Positions 18,504 to 29,574 of a DNA stretch of 64,000 bases are shown in pieces. A program made the translations under genes and the position numbers. The DNA is from Shinisaurus crocodilurus (lineage: Eukaryota; Chordata; Lepidosauria; Squamata; Shinisauridae): contig CM037878.1 in NCBI GenBank assembly GCA_021292165.1, positions 13,636,471 through 13,700,470 on the forward strand, written 5' to 3'. The notes below the pieces were generated by a model. It made no database searches, was not told the DNA's origin, and worked only from the letters and a program-made list of their open reading frames with translations. Numbering within the stretch: position 1 is the stretch's first letter; each line of letters opens with the position of its first letter.

Positions 18504-19080
18504 GATCAGACCTGGGATCCGACCACGCAGCATCAGACCTGGGATCAGACCTGGGATCCGACCACGCGGATCAGACCACGCGCAGCTGTGGGCGGGGAGA
18601 AATTTTGCGGACGTTGGGGGAAGTGAGGCGAGACCTACCTGTTGACGCAAGTATACAGGCAGCAAGGGGGGCGGGGCTGCAGAAGCCAATATTAGGTCTC
18701 GCAGCCCGCCCCACGCCCTCTTTGTTTTCCTGCAGCTGCTCCGTGGATGCCTCAGGTTGATGGGTCCGTAGGCTCAGACAGCTGGAGATCAGGAACGCCT
18801 GTGAGGCCTTTGTTCTCGCCAAGCTTGTTGTCGTGAGACTCCGAGAGGAGGCGACGCAACAAAGGCTCCCATCACTATAAAGTAGAAAATGGGGCGGCGG
18901 CGGCGGCTTCATCGCCACCTCCCGGTTTTGGATGCTCCGCCCACTTGTACGCTTGAGCGGCCTAGGAGGCCGAGAAGAATAACCCGCACCCCATCCCTTT
19001 GCAGTTCATTGTATGTAAATAAACGGGGCCCAGTTAAACACCAACTAAGCGTCTCGACTCGTCATTTCCCCCCCCTACGT
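18504..19080 (+). repeat. LTR-like cassette with minisatellite
   Basis: About four imperfect units based on GGATCAGACCTGGGATCCG lie at 18504-18595. A GC-rich region, ACTATAAAGTAG (TATA-like, 18872) and GTAAATAAACGGGG (polyadenylation-like, 19015) follow, about 140 bases apart. That order (tandem enhancer-like units, TATA, polyA) is typical of a retroviral or Gypsy LTR. I could not fix TG...CA ends or a target duplication, so this remains a proposal. Confidence 0.4.
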
Positions 19081-19156
19081 TCGCAAAGCAGGGTGCTCTA
19101 CCACTGGGCTTCAGAGGTGGGAAAACCGAGGAGAGTTATGGGTGGAAGCCGGCATT

Positions 19157-19330
19157 TCATAGATTTCATAGATCACAGAGTTGGAAGGAGCCTGCAAGGC
19201 CATCGAGTCCAACCCCCTGCTCAATGCAGGAAACTAGAGGAGGGGTCTCCCATCCAAGTAACAACCAGGCCTGACCCTGCTTAGCTTTCCACGCTCAGAC
19301 AAGCTGAGCCAGCGTGAGCCACAGGCCTGT
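19157..19330 (-). repeat. SINE-5S, minus orientation
   Basis: Near full length. The minus strand runs from GGCTCACGCTGGCTCAG to the CR1-type tail CCAACTCTGTGATC. Essentially the same as 13983-14150. Confidence 0.85.
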
Positions 19331-19789
19331 TCATCGTCTGGACCCCCCCTGTAAAATCCTATAAATGAACGAGGCAGGGCCATTGCATAATAAAAGCCTC
19401 ATCTGGAAGGACTCCGGCTTAGAATCAGCGCGCCCAGGCTGCTTTCCCAAAGATGTGGGGGGAAATATAGGGGTCCCCTGTGTCTTCCCTATATCTCTCC
19501 CTATGCGGGTGAAAAAGTAGCTTCAGGAAGGTCATTCTGAGCGGAAAAATGGGAAGCAGTGGCGGGCTAGTCAGCTGAATGTTCAAGCACAGTCTCCCCA
19601 CGCTGATTTGGGCTTAAATCAAACGAAACAAAAGTGGAGAAGAGGATCCTCGCAACACCTTGTATAATAAGGGGTAATTTGAGCCGGGGTGGTGGTGTCT
19701 CCCGGGATGCATCCGGTTAGGGCCATTTGCTTTTTCAGGATTACAGAAAAGGGGCAGCACCAGCACTGCTCTCCCCTGAGGGACTACAA
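19331..19789. other. No gene; fragment resembling repeat H terminus
   Basis: ATAAAAGCCTCATCTGGAAG at 19391-19410 resembles the right terminus of repeat H. The same string occurs at 59150-59169. Nothing else is recognised. Confidence 0.35.
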
Positions 19790-21860
19790 GCTATAGGCAA
19801 GATAAAGAGCAGGTCTTGGTGAAGGAGTGGCAAGGCAAACCTGAAGTGCAGACTGAAGGGGCAGGATTGCAGCTTGAGATTGACAGGCAAACGGTCAAGG
19901 AGCACCTGGTTACTTTGAACGAGTTTAAATCTCCAGGGCTTGACGAGCTGCATCCTAGAGTAATAAAGGAACTGGCAGAAGAACTCTCAGAACCACTGTC
20001 TATTATCTTTGAGAAGTCATGGAGGACAGGTGAAGTGCCAGACGACTGGAGGAGGGCAAATGTTGTCCCCATCTTCAAAAAGGGCAAGAAGGAGGAACCT
20101 GGGAACTATAGGCCAGTCAGTCTGACATCAATCCCTGGGAAATTTTTTGAGATTATAAAGCAGTCAGTCTGCAAGCACCTTGAAAACTGTTGGGGATTGC
20201 TAAAAGAGCTGGGAGAGGATATTAAAAGTTATTATCTCTCCCGTCTTGCGTTAGCAAGGACAGCAGAGCTTACCCCAACTACAGCGGAAAAAACGTGAGC
20301 GTGTGGAGCTGCTGGTTAAAGCGGCAATAGCATTTGGTAATTACAGGCTGCCCTTCTGGGCTGACTGGATCTTTACCTGGTTTCCCCCTTTATACTGCCA
20401 ATAAGACAAACAGTCTTTTGGAGGTTAAAACCAGAGTTTACTCACTCTGATCTTGCAGATTGGATACAGGCAGGCATAAGAAAGTATTTACAGTTGTGCA
20501 GGAATCATCTGGTAGCTGATGTGTTCTGAACTTGGGAAAAGTTCAGAACTGCTTCTCCAGCTACATCTTCAAACATGCTGCACTTACAAGTTCATGGCTC
20601 AGACTGTTCCGGGGGAAGGAAGAGAAGGCACTGGCTACGCCCACATCCTGTCCCAGGGGAGGGCTGGGTAATATTCACAGAGTGTCTGCTCTAGGATGCA
20701 GAGACTCTGTGGTCCCAATTACATCATGCGCCCATATATGGCTTGAGGTTTGACTGCTCACCCCCAACAAAAACAATGCAGTGATTACTAGAAGCCAGCA
20801 TGGATTTGTCAAGAATAAATCCTGCCAGACTAATCTGATCTCATTCATTTTTTGATCAGGTAACCTCCCTTGTGGATTGTGGGAATGCTGTGGACATTAT
20901 ATATCTGGACTTCAGCAAAGCTTTCGACAAAGTGCCTCATGATATCCTGATTAGCAAGCTAGCTAAAAGTGGGCTAGATGGAACAACTACCAGGTGGATC
21001 CACAATTGGCTACAGAATCGGACTCAAAGAGTGCTTATCAATGGTTCCTTCTCAAACTGGGGAGAGGTAACGAGCGGGGTACCACAGGGCTCGGTCCTGG
21101 GCCCGGTGCTCTTCAACATTTTTATTAATGACTTGGATCAGGAGGTACAGGGAAAGCTTATCAAATTTGCAGATGACACAAAGTTGGGTGGAACAGCTAA
21201 TACTCTGGAAGACAGAAACAAAATTCAAAGTGACCTCGATAGGCTGGAGCGCTGGGCCGAAAACAACAGAATGAAATTTAATAGGGATAATGCCAAGTGC
21301 TGCACCTAGGGAAAGGAAACCAAATGCAGAGTTACAGAATGGGGGACACTTGGCTCAACAATACCACAAGTGAGAAGGATCTTGGAATTGTGGTAGATCA
21401 CAAACTGAATATGAGCCAGCAAAGCGATGTGGCTGCAAAGAAGGCAAATGCTATTTTGGGCTGCATTAATAGAAGTATAGCTTCCATTAATGATGAAGTG
21501 ATAATTCCCCTTTACTCTGCACTGGTTAGGCCTCATCTTGAGTACTGCGTCCAGTTCTGGGCACCACACTTTAAGAAGGATGTAGGCAAACTGGAGAGGG
21601 TTCAGAGGAGGGCAACGAGGATGATAAAGGGACTGGAAACAAGGCCCTATGAGGAGACTGAAAGAACTGGGCATGTTTAGCCTTCAGAAGAGGAGACTGA
21701 GGGGAGATATGATCGCACTCTTCCAGTACTTGAAGGGATGTCACACAGAGCAGGGCCAGGATCTCTTCTTGATCATCCCAGTTTGCAGGACACGGAATAA
21801 CGGGCTCAAGTGACAGGAACCCAGATTCCACCTAAACATCAGGAAAAATTTCCTGGCACG
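19790..21860 (+). pseudogene. CR1 LINE RT region, interrupted and frameshifted
   Basis: Pieces at 19790-20187 and 20770-21860 encode the CR1 reverse transcriptase: NYRPVSLTSIPGKFFE, LDFSKAFDKVPHDI, GVPQGSVLGPVLFNIF and the catalytic FADDTKLGG (bases 21166-21177 for FADD). The C-terminus ends near [15 protein letters not shown] sequence. A solo LTR splits it. Stops and a base loss near 21290-21300 shift the frame, so it cannot produce protein. It stops short of the usual CR1 3' end. Confidence 0.92.
20188..20769 (+). mobile_element. Solo LTR inserted in CR1
   Basis: Starts TGTTGGGGATTGC, ends ACCCCCAACA, and is flanked on both sides by the 5-bp duplication aaaac (20183-20187 and 20770-20774). 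Within it, TTTATACTGCC and CAATAAGAC are candidate promoter and processing signals. No internal retroviral or Gypsy genes remain. A related LTR lies inverted at 33249-33647. A 5-bp duplication fits ERVL-type or Gypsy integrases. Confidence 0.88.
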
Positions 21861-21884
21861 TGGACAGCAGCAGATGAGCAGACA

Positions 21885-22045
21885 CGCAGATCCCCTGGTC
21901 ACTAGGGTGAGGTGGATCGTGTTTCTATTTAAAACTATAGTAATTTATTTACAAATGTGCATCTAAAACATATCAATTGGCATATACCATTTTTATGCAA
22001 ATCAGTGTCCACTTTTTGGGTGATGCATAAGTGGGCACCCAGCAC
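21885..22045 (+). repeat. Repeat X, right part
   Basis: CACTAGGGTGAGGTGGAT, TTTCTATTTAAAA, TTTATGCAAATC and GATGCATAAGTGGGCACCC match the 36110-36470 copy. It joins the truncated CR1 directly. Confidence 0.65.
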
Positions 22046-22145
22046 AGCAGGCAGCAAGGAAGCTGAAGGAGGAGGAAGGATGGGAAAGAAAGTTTCTCAC
22101 TATCCTCCTTGTAGGAAGTTGAAAACTGGCTGTTGATGCCTGATA

Positions 22146-22401
22146 CAGTAATACCTTGGATTGCAAGTAACTTGGTTTGAGAGCGTTTTGCAAGACAAGC
22201 AAATTTTTAAATATTTATTCAATTTTTTTTTGACTTGATATACAAGCGACGTCTTGCAATACAAGTACTGTAGTACGGCTTAAATTAAAAATCTCTGTAC
22301 AAATTTTTTTTGGGGGGATTTCGTTTTGATATAAGAGTGTTTTGGTCGGATTACAAGCACGTTTCCGGAACGAATTTTGCTCTCAATCCAAGGCATGACT
22401 G
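22146..22401. mobile_element. Tc1/mariner-like miniature element
   Basis: Same ends as 16639-16895, with TA on each side. It is about 256 bp. Its right TA abuts the tail of SINE-K. Confidence 0.88.
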
Positions 22402-22403
22402 TA

Positions 22404-22428
22404 TATTCTTGTGTATTTATTTATTTAT

Positions 22429-22460
<32 letters not shown>

Positions 22461-22683
22461 TACATTTCTAGCCTGCCTTTTCCCCTTCTGCAAGGAACCC
22501 AAGGCAGCTTACATGATCCTCCTCCTCTTCTCCATTTTATCCTCACAACAACCCTGCGAGGTAGGTGAGGCCGAGAGTCAGCGACTGGCCCAAAGTCGCC
22601 CAGTGAGCTTCATGGCTGAGCGGGGACTAGAACCCGGGTCTCCCAGTCCAACACTCTAACCACTGTACCACACTGACTTCTCA
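22404..22683 (-). repeat. SINE-K with expanded TATT/TATC tail
   Basis: On the minus strand it keeps the AGTGTGG head and the GGTTCTAGTCCCC B-box. Its tail has expanded into TTTA and ATCT microsatellite units at 22415-22462. Confidence 0.82.
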
Positions 22684-24442
22684 TATGCTGGGGAATATGA
22701 GAAACAGTGGCTCTGCCTGGTCTGAGTGGCCCTGCGCAAGGTGTCCCCTGGGGCCCTCTCTGCCCCTGCTCTGCCACGCTGCTCCCCCCCCCCGTGCTGC
22801 GCCACCCTCTCCCTCTCCCCTGGTAGCTCCGCCCTCCTTCCTACCCCCGCCCACCCCCAGTTTACCAGGCAGCATGGAGGGAGCGGTCCCATCTTAATTT
22901 CCAGAAATGTGGTCACCCAGGCACACTGCAGGCTTCAGCCACATCCACCATCCCCCTTTCCCCAGTGAGGCCCAGAGAGGCACTCTGGGGAAGCGAAGAT
23001 GGCTGGCGTGGTAGGACCCTCAGCCGGCGGCTTTTCGCTGCACGGCCTGCCCACCCGACTAATTTTTTTTTAAAAAAAGAAAGAGGAAGGACGTGGTGCG
23101 GTCGGTGACCGCCATTGGCCCCGGAACGCAGCTGCCCTTGCCAGGAGCTGATGCCGCGCCCGGTTCCTGCTGTTGCCACCCTGCGCCCCAAAGCCAAGCC
23201 TTGGCAGAGCCACCGGCAAGAAGGGAAACGGCGTGTGCCGAGGGGAAAAAAAGGCCTCTGCACGCAAGGACCTTCCATTCTCACGGAAGCCAGTGGGAAG
23301 TCAGGCCCACGGGAGAGCTGGGATTTCGCGCAGAAACCCCCCGCCCCGACTCTCGACCCGATGCACGCTCGAAAGATGCAGGGGCACACGCGCGCCTCAT
23401 GAGCAAATGAAGTTGCCTGCGAGTAAAAGGAGCGGGGGATAAAAATCTCCAGACATGCAGAACTCGCCTGGATATTACAGGAATTTATTGTCTTGTCTGG
23501 ACTCCAGGACAATCCATTTCCTGTACATATAACGGCTAAGAACAAAATGGTATAGAGTGTCATAGCGTATTGGCTTGTAGCCTGAACTTGTCCTCCCTTC
23601 CTATCAGGGGGGTGCTTCTTGCTGCCGGAGATGGGGAAAAGGATCTCCGCTCACAGCCCCAATCCCTTCCGGCCTCCTCCCTTTCTACCTGTTCTGATTT
23701 CTGATCCAAAAGCACTTGGCAGGCCGGGAGCAGCATCCAGCAACAGTTAATCATGGCTGCATTCCATTGGACTTACTAGGACTCAGATTAGTTGTTACTA
23801 CATCTGCCCCTGTTTCAATGGGACCCAGTCTCAACTATATGTATTGATGTCTCTATGACGTATTCAGCTGCCAACATGATGGTTATGTGTGATTGTTTCT
23901 ATTGTATTCTTTGAATGTTGTGTTACATACATTTATTGCTGTTCGATAGCTTGCAGATTATATTTACTGTTGTTCATGCGTTACGTCGTGAGCCGCTTTG
24001 GGCACAATTTTGTAGAAGAGGGGCATACAAATAAATAGATGGAGATGAGGATGACTTGTTGACCATGAGGTGGTACAGCTGTGTCTAGAGAAGGGGTGGG
24101 CAACAGGCGGACGGTTGGCTACATACGCCCCCCCCTAGCCTTTTTGCAGCCCCACGTGCCCTGCAGCTGCCCTGCCACTGAAATTCAGTGGTGCGGTGGC
24201 TGCGGAAAAAAGCCCCCTTTAAAAGGAAAATCTTAAAGCAAAACAGGAAATGTTAAAGCAAAATATAGCTCCTTTTTAAATGCCACCACTGCACCATCAA
24301 AATTCGGTGGCAAACCTCTGGTTTTCCTTTAAAAAGGGCCTTCCCCCCCCGCCACATCACTGAATTTTGGTGGCACGGTGGCAAAGAAAGTGAGGGTGGG
24401 GGCTCTGGGGAGGGGGCAATGTGGCCCCCTGACCCCTGGAAG
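22684..24442. other. No gene recognised; short L2-like tail inside
   Basis: Bases 23970-24040 (GTGAGCCGCTTTGGGC ... CATACAAATAAATAGAT) look like an L2-type 3' tail. The GC-rich segment at 22950-23400 has overlapping chance frames on both strands and no domain. Confidence 0.35.
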
Positions 24443-24959
24443 CAGGACCGGTGCAGGGCTGTTTGGCGCCCTAGGCCAAATTATATTTAGCGCCCCCCCT
24501 CTCGTGCCGTGGGGGGGGGCTCCGGAGCAAAGCAGCCCTGCTCTGCAACCCCCCCCCGCGCTGCTGCCGCCACCACCACCTACCTTCCCCCCCCCCGCTG
24601 CTGGCTGCTGCTTCTGCTGCCGCCGCCTCCTCCTCCGACGCGGCGGGACCCCCACGCTTTTTTTTTTTGCTGGGGAAACCAGGGCAACAGGGCTGTTTAA
24701 GCCCTGTTGCCCTGGTTCCTCCCGCCAAAACAACGCCAGCGGGGCTCCGGAAACGACGTGAAGGTAGGTAGGTGGCTGGCGGGTGGGCGCGGGCATGCGC
24801 GGGGGGGGAGGTGCGGCGGCGGCGGCAGTGGCGGCGGGCGGGCGGGGAGGCGTGGCGGAGGCGGCAGGCGGCGAGGAAGGAGCGCAGCGTTTCTGCGTCC
24901 TCTTCCGCCACGCGCCCTAGGCAGCCGCCTGGGTCTGCCTAGCGGTAGCGCCGGCCCTG
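24443..24959 (+). mobile_element. hAT-E long form, CpG-rich (517 bp)
   Basis: The ends are CAGGACCGGTGC and GCGCCGGCCCTG. Perfect flanks cctggaag lie at 24435-24442 and 24960-24967. The interior is extremely GC- and CpG-rich, with CCGCCGCC repeats. It contains the family block CCTAGGCAGCCGCCT and shares CGAGGAAGGAGCGCAGC with the 45285 copy. The long frames here are by-products of composition. Confidence 0.92.
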
Positions 24960-25227
24960 CCTGGAAGTTGGCCACCCCTGGTTTAGAGCATACCCCTGCA
25001 GGTGTATACACGACTCCTCCTAACAAAAAATAAATGAATCTCTCCATACGGAAAAACTAGCATGTTGGGCAGAAGGATTCTAGCCTAGACTTCTCTCTAA
25101 CACCCTAGCTTTCTTTGTGAAGGGAATGTTATGGGTTTTTTTTGGGGGGGGGCATTTAGTTCTGTGAGCTTCCACCTACAGTCTAAAGTGGCACAAGCAC
25201 AAGTGTACCGCCACAGAGAGAACTAGG

Positions 25228-25315
25228 CCTAACATCTTCTCGATGTTTGCAGTTTGCAGTTTGCAGGGCACGGAATAATGGGCTCAAGTCACAGGAACCC
25301 AGATTCCACCTAAAA
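25228..25315 (+). mobile_element. CR1 fragment
   Basis: Encodes CRARNNGLKSQEPRFHL, matching the CR1 C-terminal segment. It is truncated at both ends, with a short GCAGTTT expansion at its start. Confidence 0.75.
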
Positions 25316-25549
25316 ATGGGCTCAGGAGGAAAAAAAGACCCGTGCACAGTATTCTTTCTGGGTAAGATTGAGGAGCTTGGCAGCCTCTCGGCGCAACATT
25401 TCATTGTGTTTGGCCCCGAACAAGATTCCCAGTTGGGTTTTATTTTCATCGGGGGGGGGGGGGGGGGCTTCAGTGCCTTGGCGAGCTCCATGCCCCTCCT
25501 CATGAGTCATGACTAAACTGTGCAGAATGAGCCAGGCAAAAATATCTGT

Positions 25550-25649
25550 ATAATCCTATGCATGTTTAGACAGAAAAAAGTCCTACAAGTCCCAGAATGA
25601 TGGGATTTATAGGACTTTTTTCTGTCTAAACATGCATAGGATTGCACCC
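25550..25649. mobile_element. hAT-D hairpin element, short
   Basis: The arms ATCCTATGCATGTTTAGAC and the inverse surround CCTACAAGTCCCAGAATGA. About 100 bp, so the centre has been lost. Confidence 0.8.
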
Positions 25650-26841
25650 TAAATGACACCGATTTGCAGGATGCATACATTACACTAGCCACAAAATGCA
25701 GCTTTTCTTGGGTGGCGAATCTGGACTTCCCCGGGGCACAGGCCTTTCATTTTTGTCAGCCCGGCGTCTACACGGTCCTGGGTATCTCATGCGCCAGAAG
25801 TCACTTCTGCAGAACTCTGTCCCATCTGCTTAGTTCAGTCCTAAATTTCCCTGCTGGTAAGGGCAGACCTCCCATTCCCATATATCCCTGGGGGCCATAT
25901 GTTTTGAAAGGTCTGACAAGCCTGAGCCAAGAGCACATTTATGGACACACACACCCCATGCCTACCATGCGCTCGCTTCCCCAGCAGCAAGCAGGCGCCC
26001 TGGGGACGATGGGCCTGGCATTCCAGAAGGCAGGCAACGGGCTGGATTGGAGGGGTGGGTGGGAGGTTTAGAAGGGAGCGACCTCTCTCTGCCTGCAGGT
26101 TACTGAAAGGCTACGGAGGCGGCTTGGCAGGGCAAAGCAGGGACTGGCATCGAGCCGGCTGGAGCCTGGCTCTTCCCAGCTGGCGAGAGGGCATCTTCGG
26201 CCTGGCTTCCCCGAGCTTCCCAGATGCCGCGGTGTCTGCGTGCGTGCGTGCGTGCGTGCGGCAGCCGAGGGGAGGTGGCCCCCTGCCTTCCCATATGCTG
26301 GCGCTGCTGCAAACTCCCTGCCAATGTCTCCTCCAAGCTTGGCCGAGGCCCAAGCCTGTATATCAAAGCCGTTCTTGGCCTCCAGCCCTGGAGCCAGGGT
26401 CCGGCGACAGTGTATGCGTGTGTGTGTGTGTGTGCCGGTGCTGATGAAAGCCAAACCTCCGAGCGCCCGGCGAGGCCCAGGAAAACAGCCGGGGAAGACC
26501 TGCCTGAGATGCTGGCGCCCGGCCCCGGTTTCCTCCTGTGCCTGCCTGCTTGTCCTTTTCAGCTGTCTGCGGGGCCCGGTCTCAAATATGCCAGTTCAGC
26601 ATGTCAGCAAACCCGACAGCGCAGCTGGGGCCTGGATCAGCTGCTGGGTGTGGCGGGGTGTGTGTGTGGGAAGGCCTGGAAAGAGGAGCCGAGGGCGGGG
26701 GCCTCTGGAAATCCCACCACCTCCCCGGGACTCACTGAGAACAGCAACGGGACGGCTGCAGCGACCCCGGCATCGCTAGCTGTGCCTCCCCCCCTGCTTC
26801 TCCCCCCCCCGAACCTCCCATTTTTAAACTGACCCTGTAGG
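25650..26841. other. No gene recognised
   Basis: GC-rich, with overlapping frames of up to 200 codons on both strands but no domains. It includes a (TGCG)n run at 26236-26262 and (TG)n at 26414-26434, which account for Cys/Val-rich translations. Confidence 0.35.
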
Positions 26842-27006
26842 CAGGACCGGTGCAAGGCAGTTTGGTGCCCTAGGCAAGATCAGATATTTAGCGCCCCCCT
26901 TCCCACTTGAGAGTGCTGTATTTTTTTTTCAAGGCGTTTCTGGCACCCCCTTTAGCCCTGCGCCCTAGGCAGCTGCCTAGTTGGCCTAGTGGTAGCACCG
27001 GCCCTG
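26842..27006 (+). mobile_element. hAT-E element, 165 bp
   Basis: The ends are CAGGACCGGTGC and GCACCGGCCCTG. Perfect flanks cctgtagg lie at 26834-26841 and 27007-27014. Confidence 0.93.
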
Positions 27007-27139
27007 CCTGTAGGTCACCCCTCGGCGGCCCAACACTGACCAAGACTGTGCTCCCATATGCTGCGGCTTCGGCCGCCCACTGGCCTTTCGTTCCGTAGTG
27101 CGCAGGGAGATGCTTTATTACGAAAGGTCCGTCTAGCCC

Positions 27140-27480
27140 CGGGGTGGGGATCGCCCGGCCCCTGGGCCAAATGCGGACTTCCGGTCCTCTGGTTCAGGCC
27201 TCTGGACTTTCCACCGGGCCACGTCCCCTCCCTGGCCCTCCTCTAGCTCATTGATATCTGCCCTGCTCTGTCCCTCAACTCGAAGCCGAGGAGGGTGTGG
27301 GGACCTTGCACACAGAGCTGTCTGTGTGCCAGGTGAGCGGTCCTCCTGCGCGCCGTAAGCCGTCTTGCTGCCCTTCACGAGTGTTGAAGTGTGTAAGATT
27401 GAACTGCCAATCCAGTTGGCTTCTATATGTGGAATGGAGAGCGGGGTTTTTGCACTGTCTTGTCCTTTGCCTCAGGCAGG
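27140..27480 (+). mobile_element. Degraded hAT-like sequence related to hAT-F
   Basis: TTGAACTGCCAATCCAGTTG and TTTGCCTCAGGCAGG correspond to the interior and right part of hAT-F at 1068-1688. The start GGGGTGGGGATCGCCC is hAT-like. No target duplication is seen. Confidence 0.4.
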
Positions 27481-27576
27481 GGCAGTGCTAGGAGCGGAAA
27501 AGATCCTGGTGGGCTCAGCCCCACAGGGCAAAAACATGCACAAATTTGCATATGCTAATTTACATATGCTCTAAAG

Positions 27577-27711
27577 CAGTGTTCTCCAACCTTGGGCCCC
27601 CAGATGTTTTTGGCCTACAACTCCCAGCATGCCCCAGCCAGCGTAGCTGGCTGGGGCGTGCTGGGAGTTGTAGGCCAAAAACATCTGGGGACCCAAGGTT
27701 GGAGAACACTG
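27577..27711. mobile_element. hAT-A hairpin, 135 bp, in repeat G
   Basis: The left flank is ctctaaag. The right flank is cagtctaaag, a duplication with two extra bases. Confidence 0.9.
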
Positions 27712-27718
27712 CAGTCTA

Positions 27719-27770
<52 letters not shown>
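27719..27770. repeat. (CT)n microsatellite
   Basis: About 24 CT units, next to the hairpin element inside repeat G. Confidence 0.95.
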
Positions 27771-27772
<2 letters not shown>

Positions 27773-28096
27773 CTTTAGCGGACCCTGTCTCTTAAGGATA
27801 CCCCTATTTGTAAAAGGGGATGTATGGACAGGGGAGAGGAGGGCATTTGATTTCAGGAAAAAACCTCAGGCGGAAAGATTCGAGGAGGGGGCAGCAGGAG
27901 GTGAAGCACACGTGGGCAAAAAGCCAGCTCATCCAGGGGGATCAGATGCAACAGAGATCGTCAGGGCCCCTGTTCCTTTATTTCAGCGAGTGCCCATGGA
28001 CAGCAGGGTGGTGGGGCAGAGGGCCTCGCCAAGATTTGGGGCTCCAAATGACAGATTCGGGGCTCCAGCCCTAGTGGGCCGCCCCCTAACACTGCC

Positions 28097-28447
28097 TCAG
28101 GAAGCAAACTGTCTTAGGCCAGTCCTGCCAGCCCCCATTCAGCCACTGGTCACATTTTGGTTTGCATCATTCTCAGGGGTGTTCTAGGAGGAAATGAAGT
28201 CTGAATACCACTGGTAAGTTCCCCCTGAAAATGCAAAGAGGAGGGAAGGCAGTTTGTTCCCTCTTCTGATGCTGACGCTCCCGCCCCCCAAATTCAGCTC
28301 AAAGTTCTCATTTTGGCCTGGTCCTGGTCTCCTTATCTGCCTTAGAAACTTTGAGATGGTCGACTCAACACTACAGCCTCGTTCATGTGCAAGGCACTGC
28401 TGTGCCGATACTTTTTCACAATGCAATCATTGCTCTGGAGACACATT
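28097..28447. other. No gene recognised
   Basis: Short frames only, with no element ends seen. Confidence 0.3.
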
Positions 28448-28697
28448 TTTATTTATTAATTTATTATACCCCACCTTTTTTCCTGCAAGGAGCCCAAGGC
28501 GACTTACATAATCCTCCTCCTCCTCCTCCTCCTCCTCTCCATTTTATCCTCACAACAACCCTGTGAGGTAGGTTAGGCTGAGAGTCCGTGACTGGCCCAA
28601 AGTCATCCAGTGAGCTTCATGGCTGAGTGGAGACTAGAACCTGGGGTCTCCTGAGTCCCAGTCCGACACTCTAACCACTATGCCACACTGGCTCTCT
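28448..28697 (-). repeat. SINE-K, minus orientation
   Basis: On the minus strand the head is GAGAGCCAGTGTGGC, followed by TAGTGGTTAGAGTGTCGG and the body GACTCTCAGCCTAACC. An expanded (GGA)n and an ATAAATAAA-type tail follow. The B-box is slightly altered. Confidence 0.85.
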
Positions 28698-28869
28698 ATC
28701 TAACACATGCTAATAAATACAGCACAATGTCCGCCATGTTTATAATGCGTTTGAGTGCTACACACAAATGCATAGCGTTCTAATTGTGGGAGACGTAGGA
28801 GGAGTTCAAAAGGTCACGTGTGTATGTTTGTAGTGCGAATACATGACCCAAGCCTCAGTATATTGCTGC

Positions 28870-29330
28870 AATCCTAGGGATGTGTGTGAATCGGCAACAC
28901 TTGACCTCACTGAACTTCTCTGAGTTGCATCATGAAGCTCATTCCGACTTGAGAGTCCATATCAGATTGTGAGCTTTGTTTTTGTTCTTTTCCCATGAAA
29001 ATCCGTGAGTATTTCTGTGTGCATTTCCCCACACGTACGCATCAAATCTGCACATCTTTGAAATGTATGCATTCTTCTCCCATTGATTAAAGCATATTTA
29101 TGTGCTTTTTTTTTTTTTTTAAAGGACACATTTTTTCATGCGCATTATTCAAATGCACGCGTGCTGTCGAATGCAATTTTTTTTCAGTCCACAAATCACA
29201 TTGCAAGCTTGGAAACGTACAGACTTCGACAGCAAGTTGCATCTGAGTCTGTGTTTGGTATGAAAGGTGTGAACTGGGTAAAACTGGATCAAAACACTGA
29301 AATGAATTTCTCATACATCCTCATGTAATT
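28870..29330 (+). repeat. Repeat M, copy 1 (unclassified)
   Basis: Recurs at 47880-48345 in the same orientation. Shared blocks include AAGCTCATTCCG, TGTATGCAT or TGTATGCATTC, CTTCTCCCRTTRA and GAACTGGGTAAA or GGACTGGGTAAA. No TIR, tail or coding frame is recognised. Confidence 0.6.
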
Positions 29331-29540
29331 GTGGGGGAAATGGGGGACATGCTGCCATTGCGATATCCTTCCTTCCTTCCTTGCTCTCTCTTTCTCTTGA
29401 GTTCACTGACTACATGCACACTTTCGATGGTGCGCAGCAATGGGGGTTTAAAAATAAATTGTGTGGTAATGCACAGCTGCACAGCTTTGTACATGCGCAG
29501 TCAACCATAGCTGCAAAATATATCATGGAGGAGGAGAAAG

Positions 29541-29574
<34 letters not shown>

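Larger units (their letters stand above)
27481..28096 (+). repeat. Repeat G, copy 1
   Basis: The ends are GGCAGTGCTAGG and CCTAACACTGCC, inverted. The flanks tcaggcag and tcaggaag match at 7 of 8, so this is probably another nonautonomous hAT-type family. Shared blocks are TTTGCATATGCTAATTTACA, GGGGATGTATGGACAGGGG and ATTCGGGGCTCCA. It carries a hAT-A insertion and a (CT)n run. Confidence 0.72.

Noticed and set aside
24329..25047. Long overlapping Pro/Ala/Arg-rich frames
   Set aside because: They lie mostly inside the CpG-rich hAT-E element bounded by a perfect 8-bp duplication. GC bias removes stops in all frames.
26224..26454. Coding region through the TGCG/TG repeats
   Set aside because: Frames on both strands are driven by the microsatellites and have no other support.
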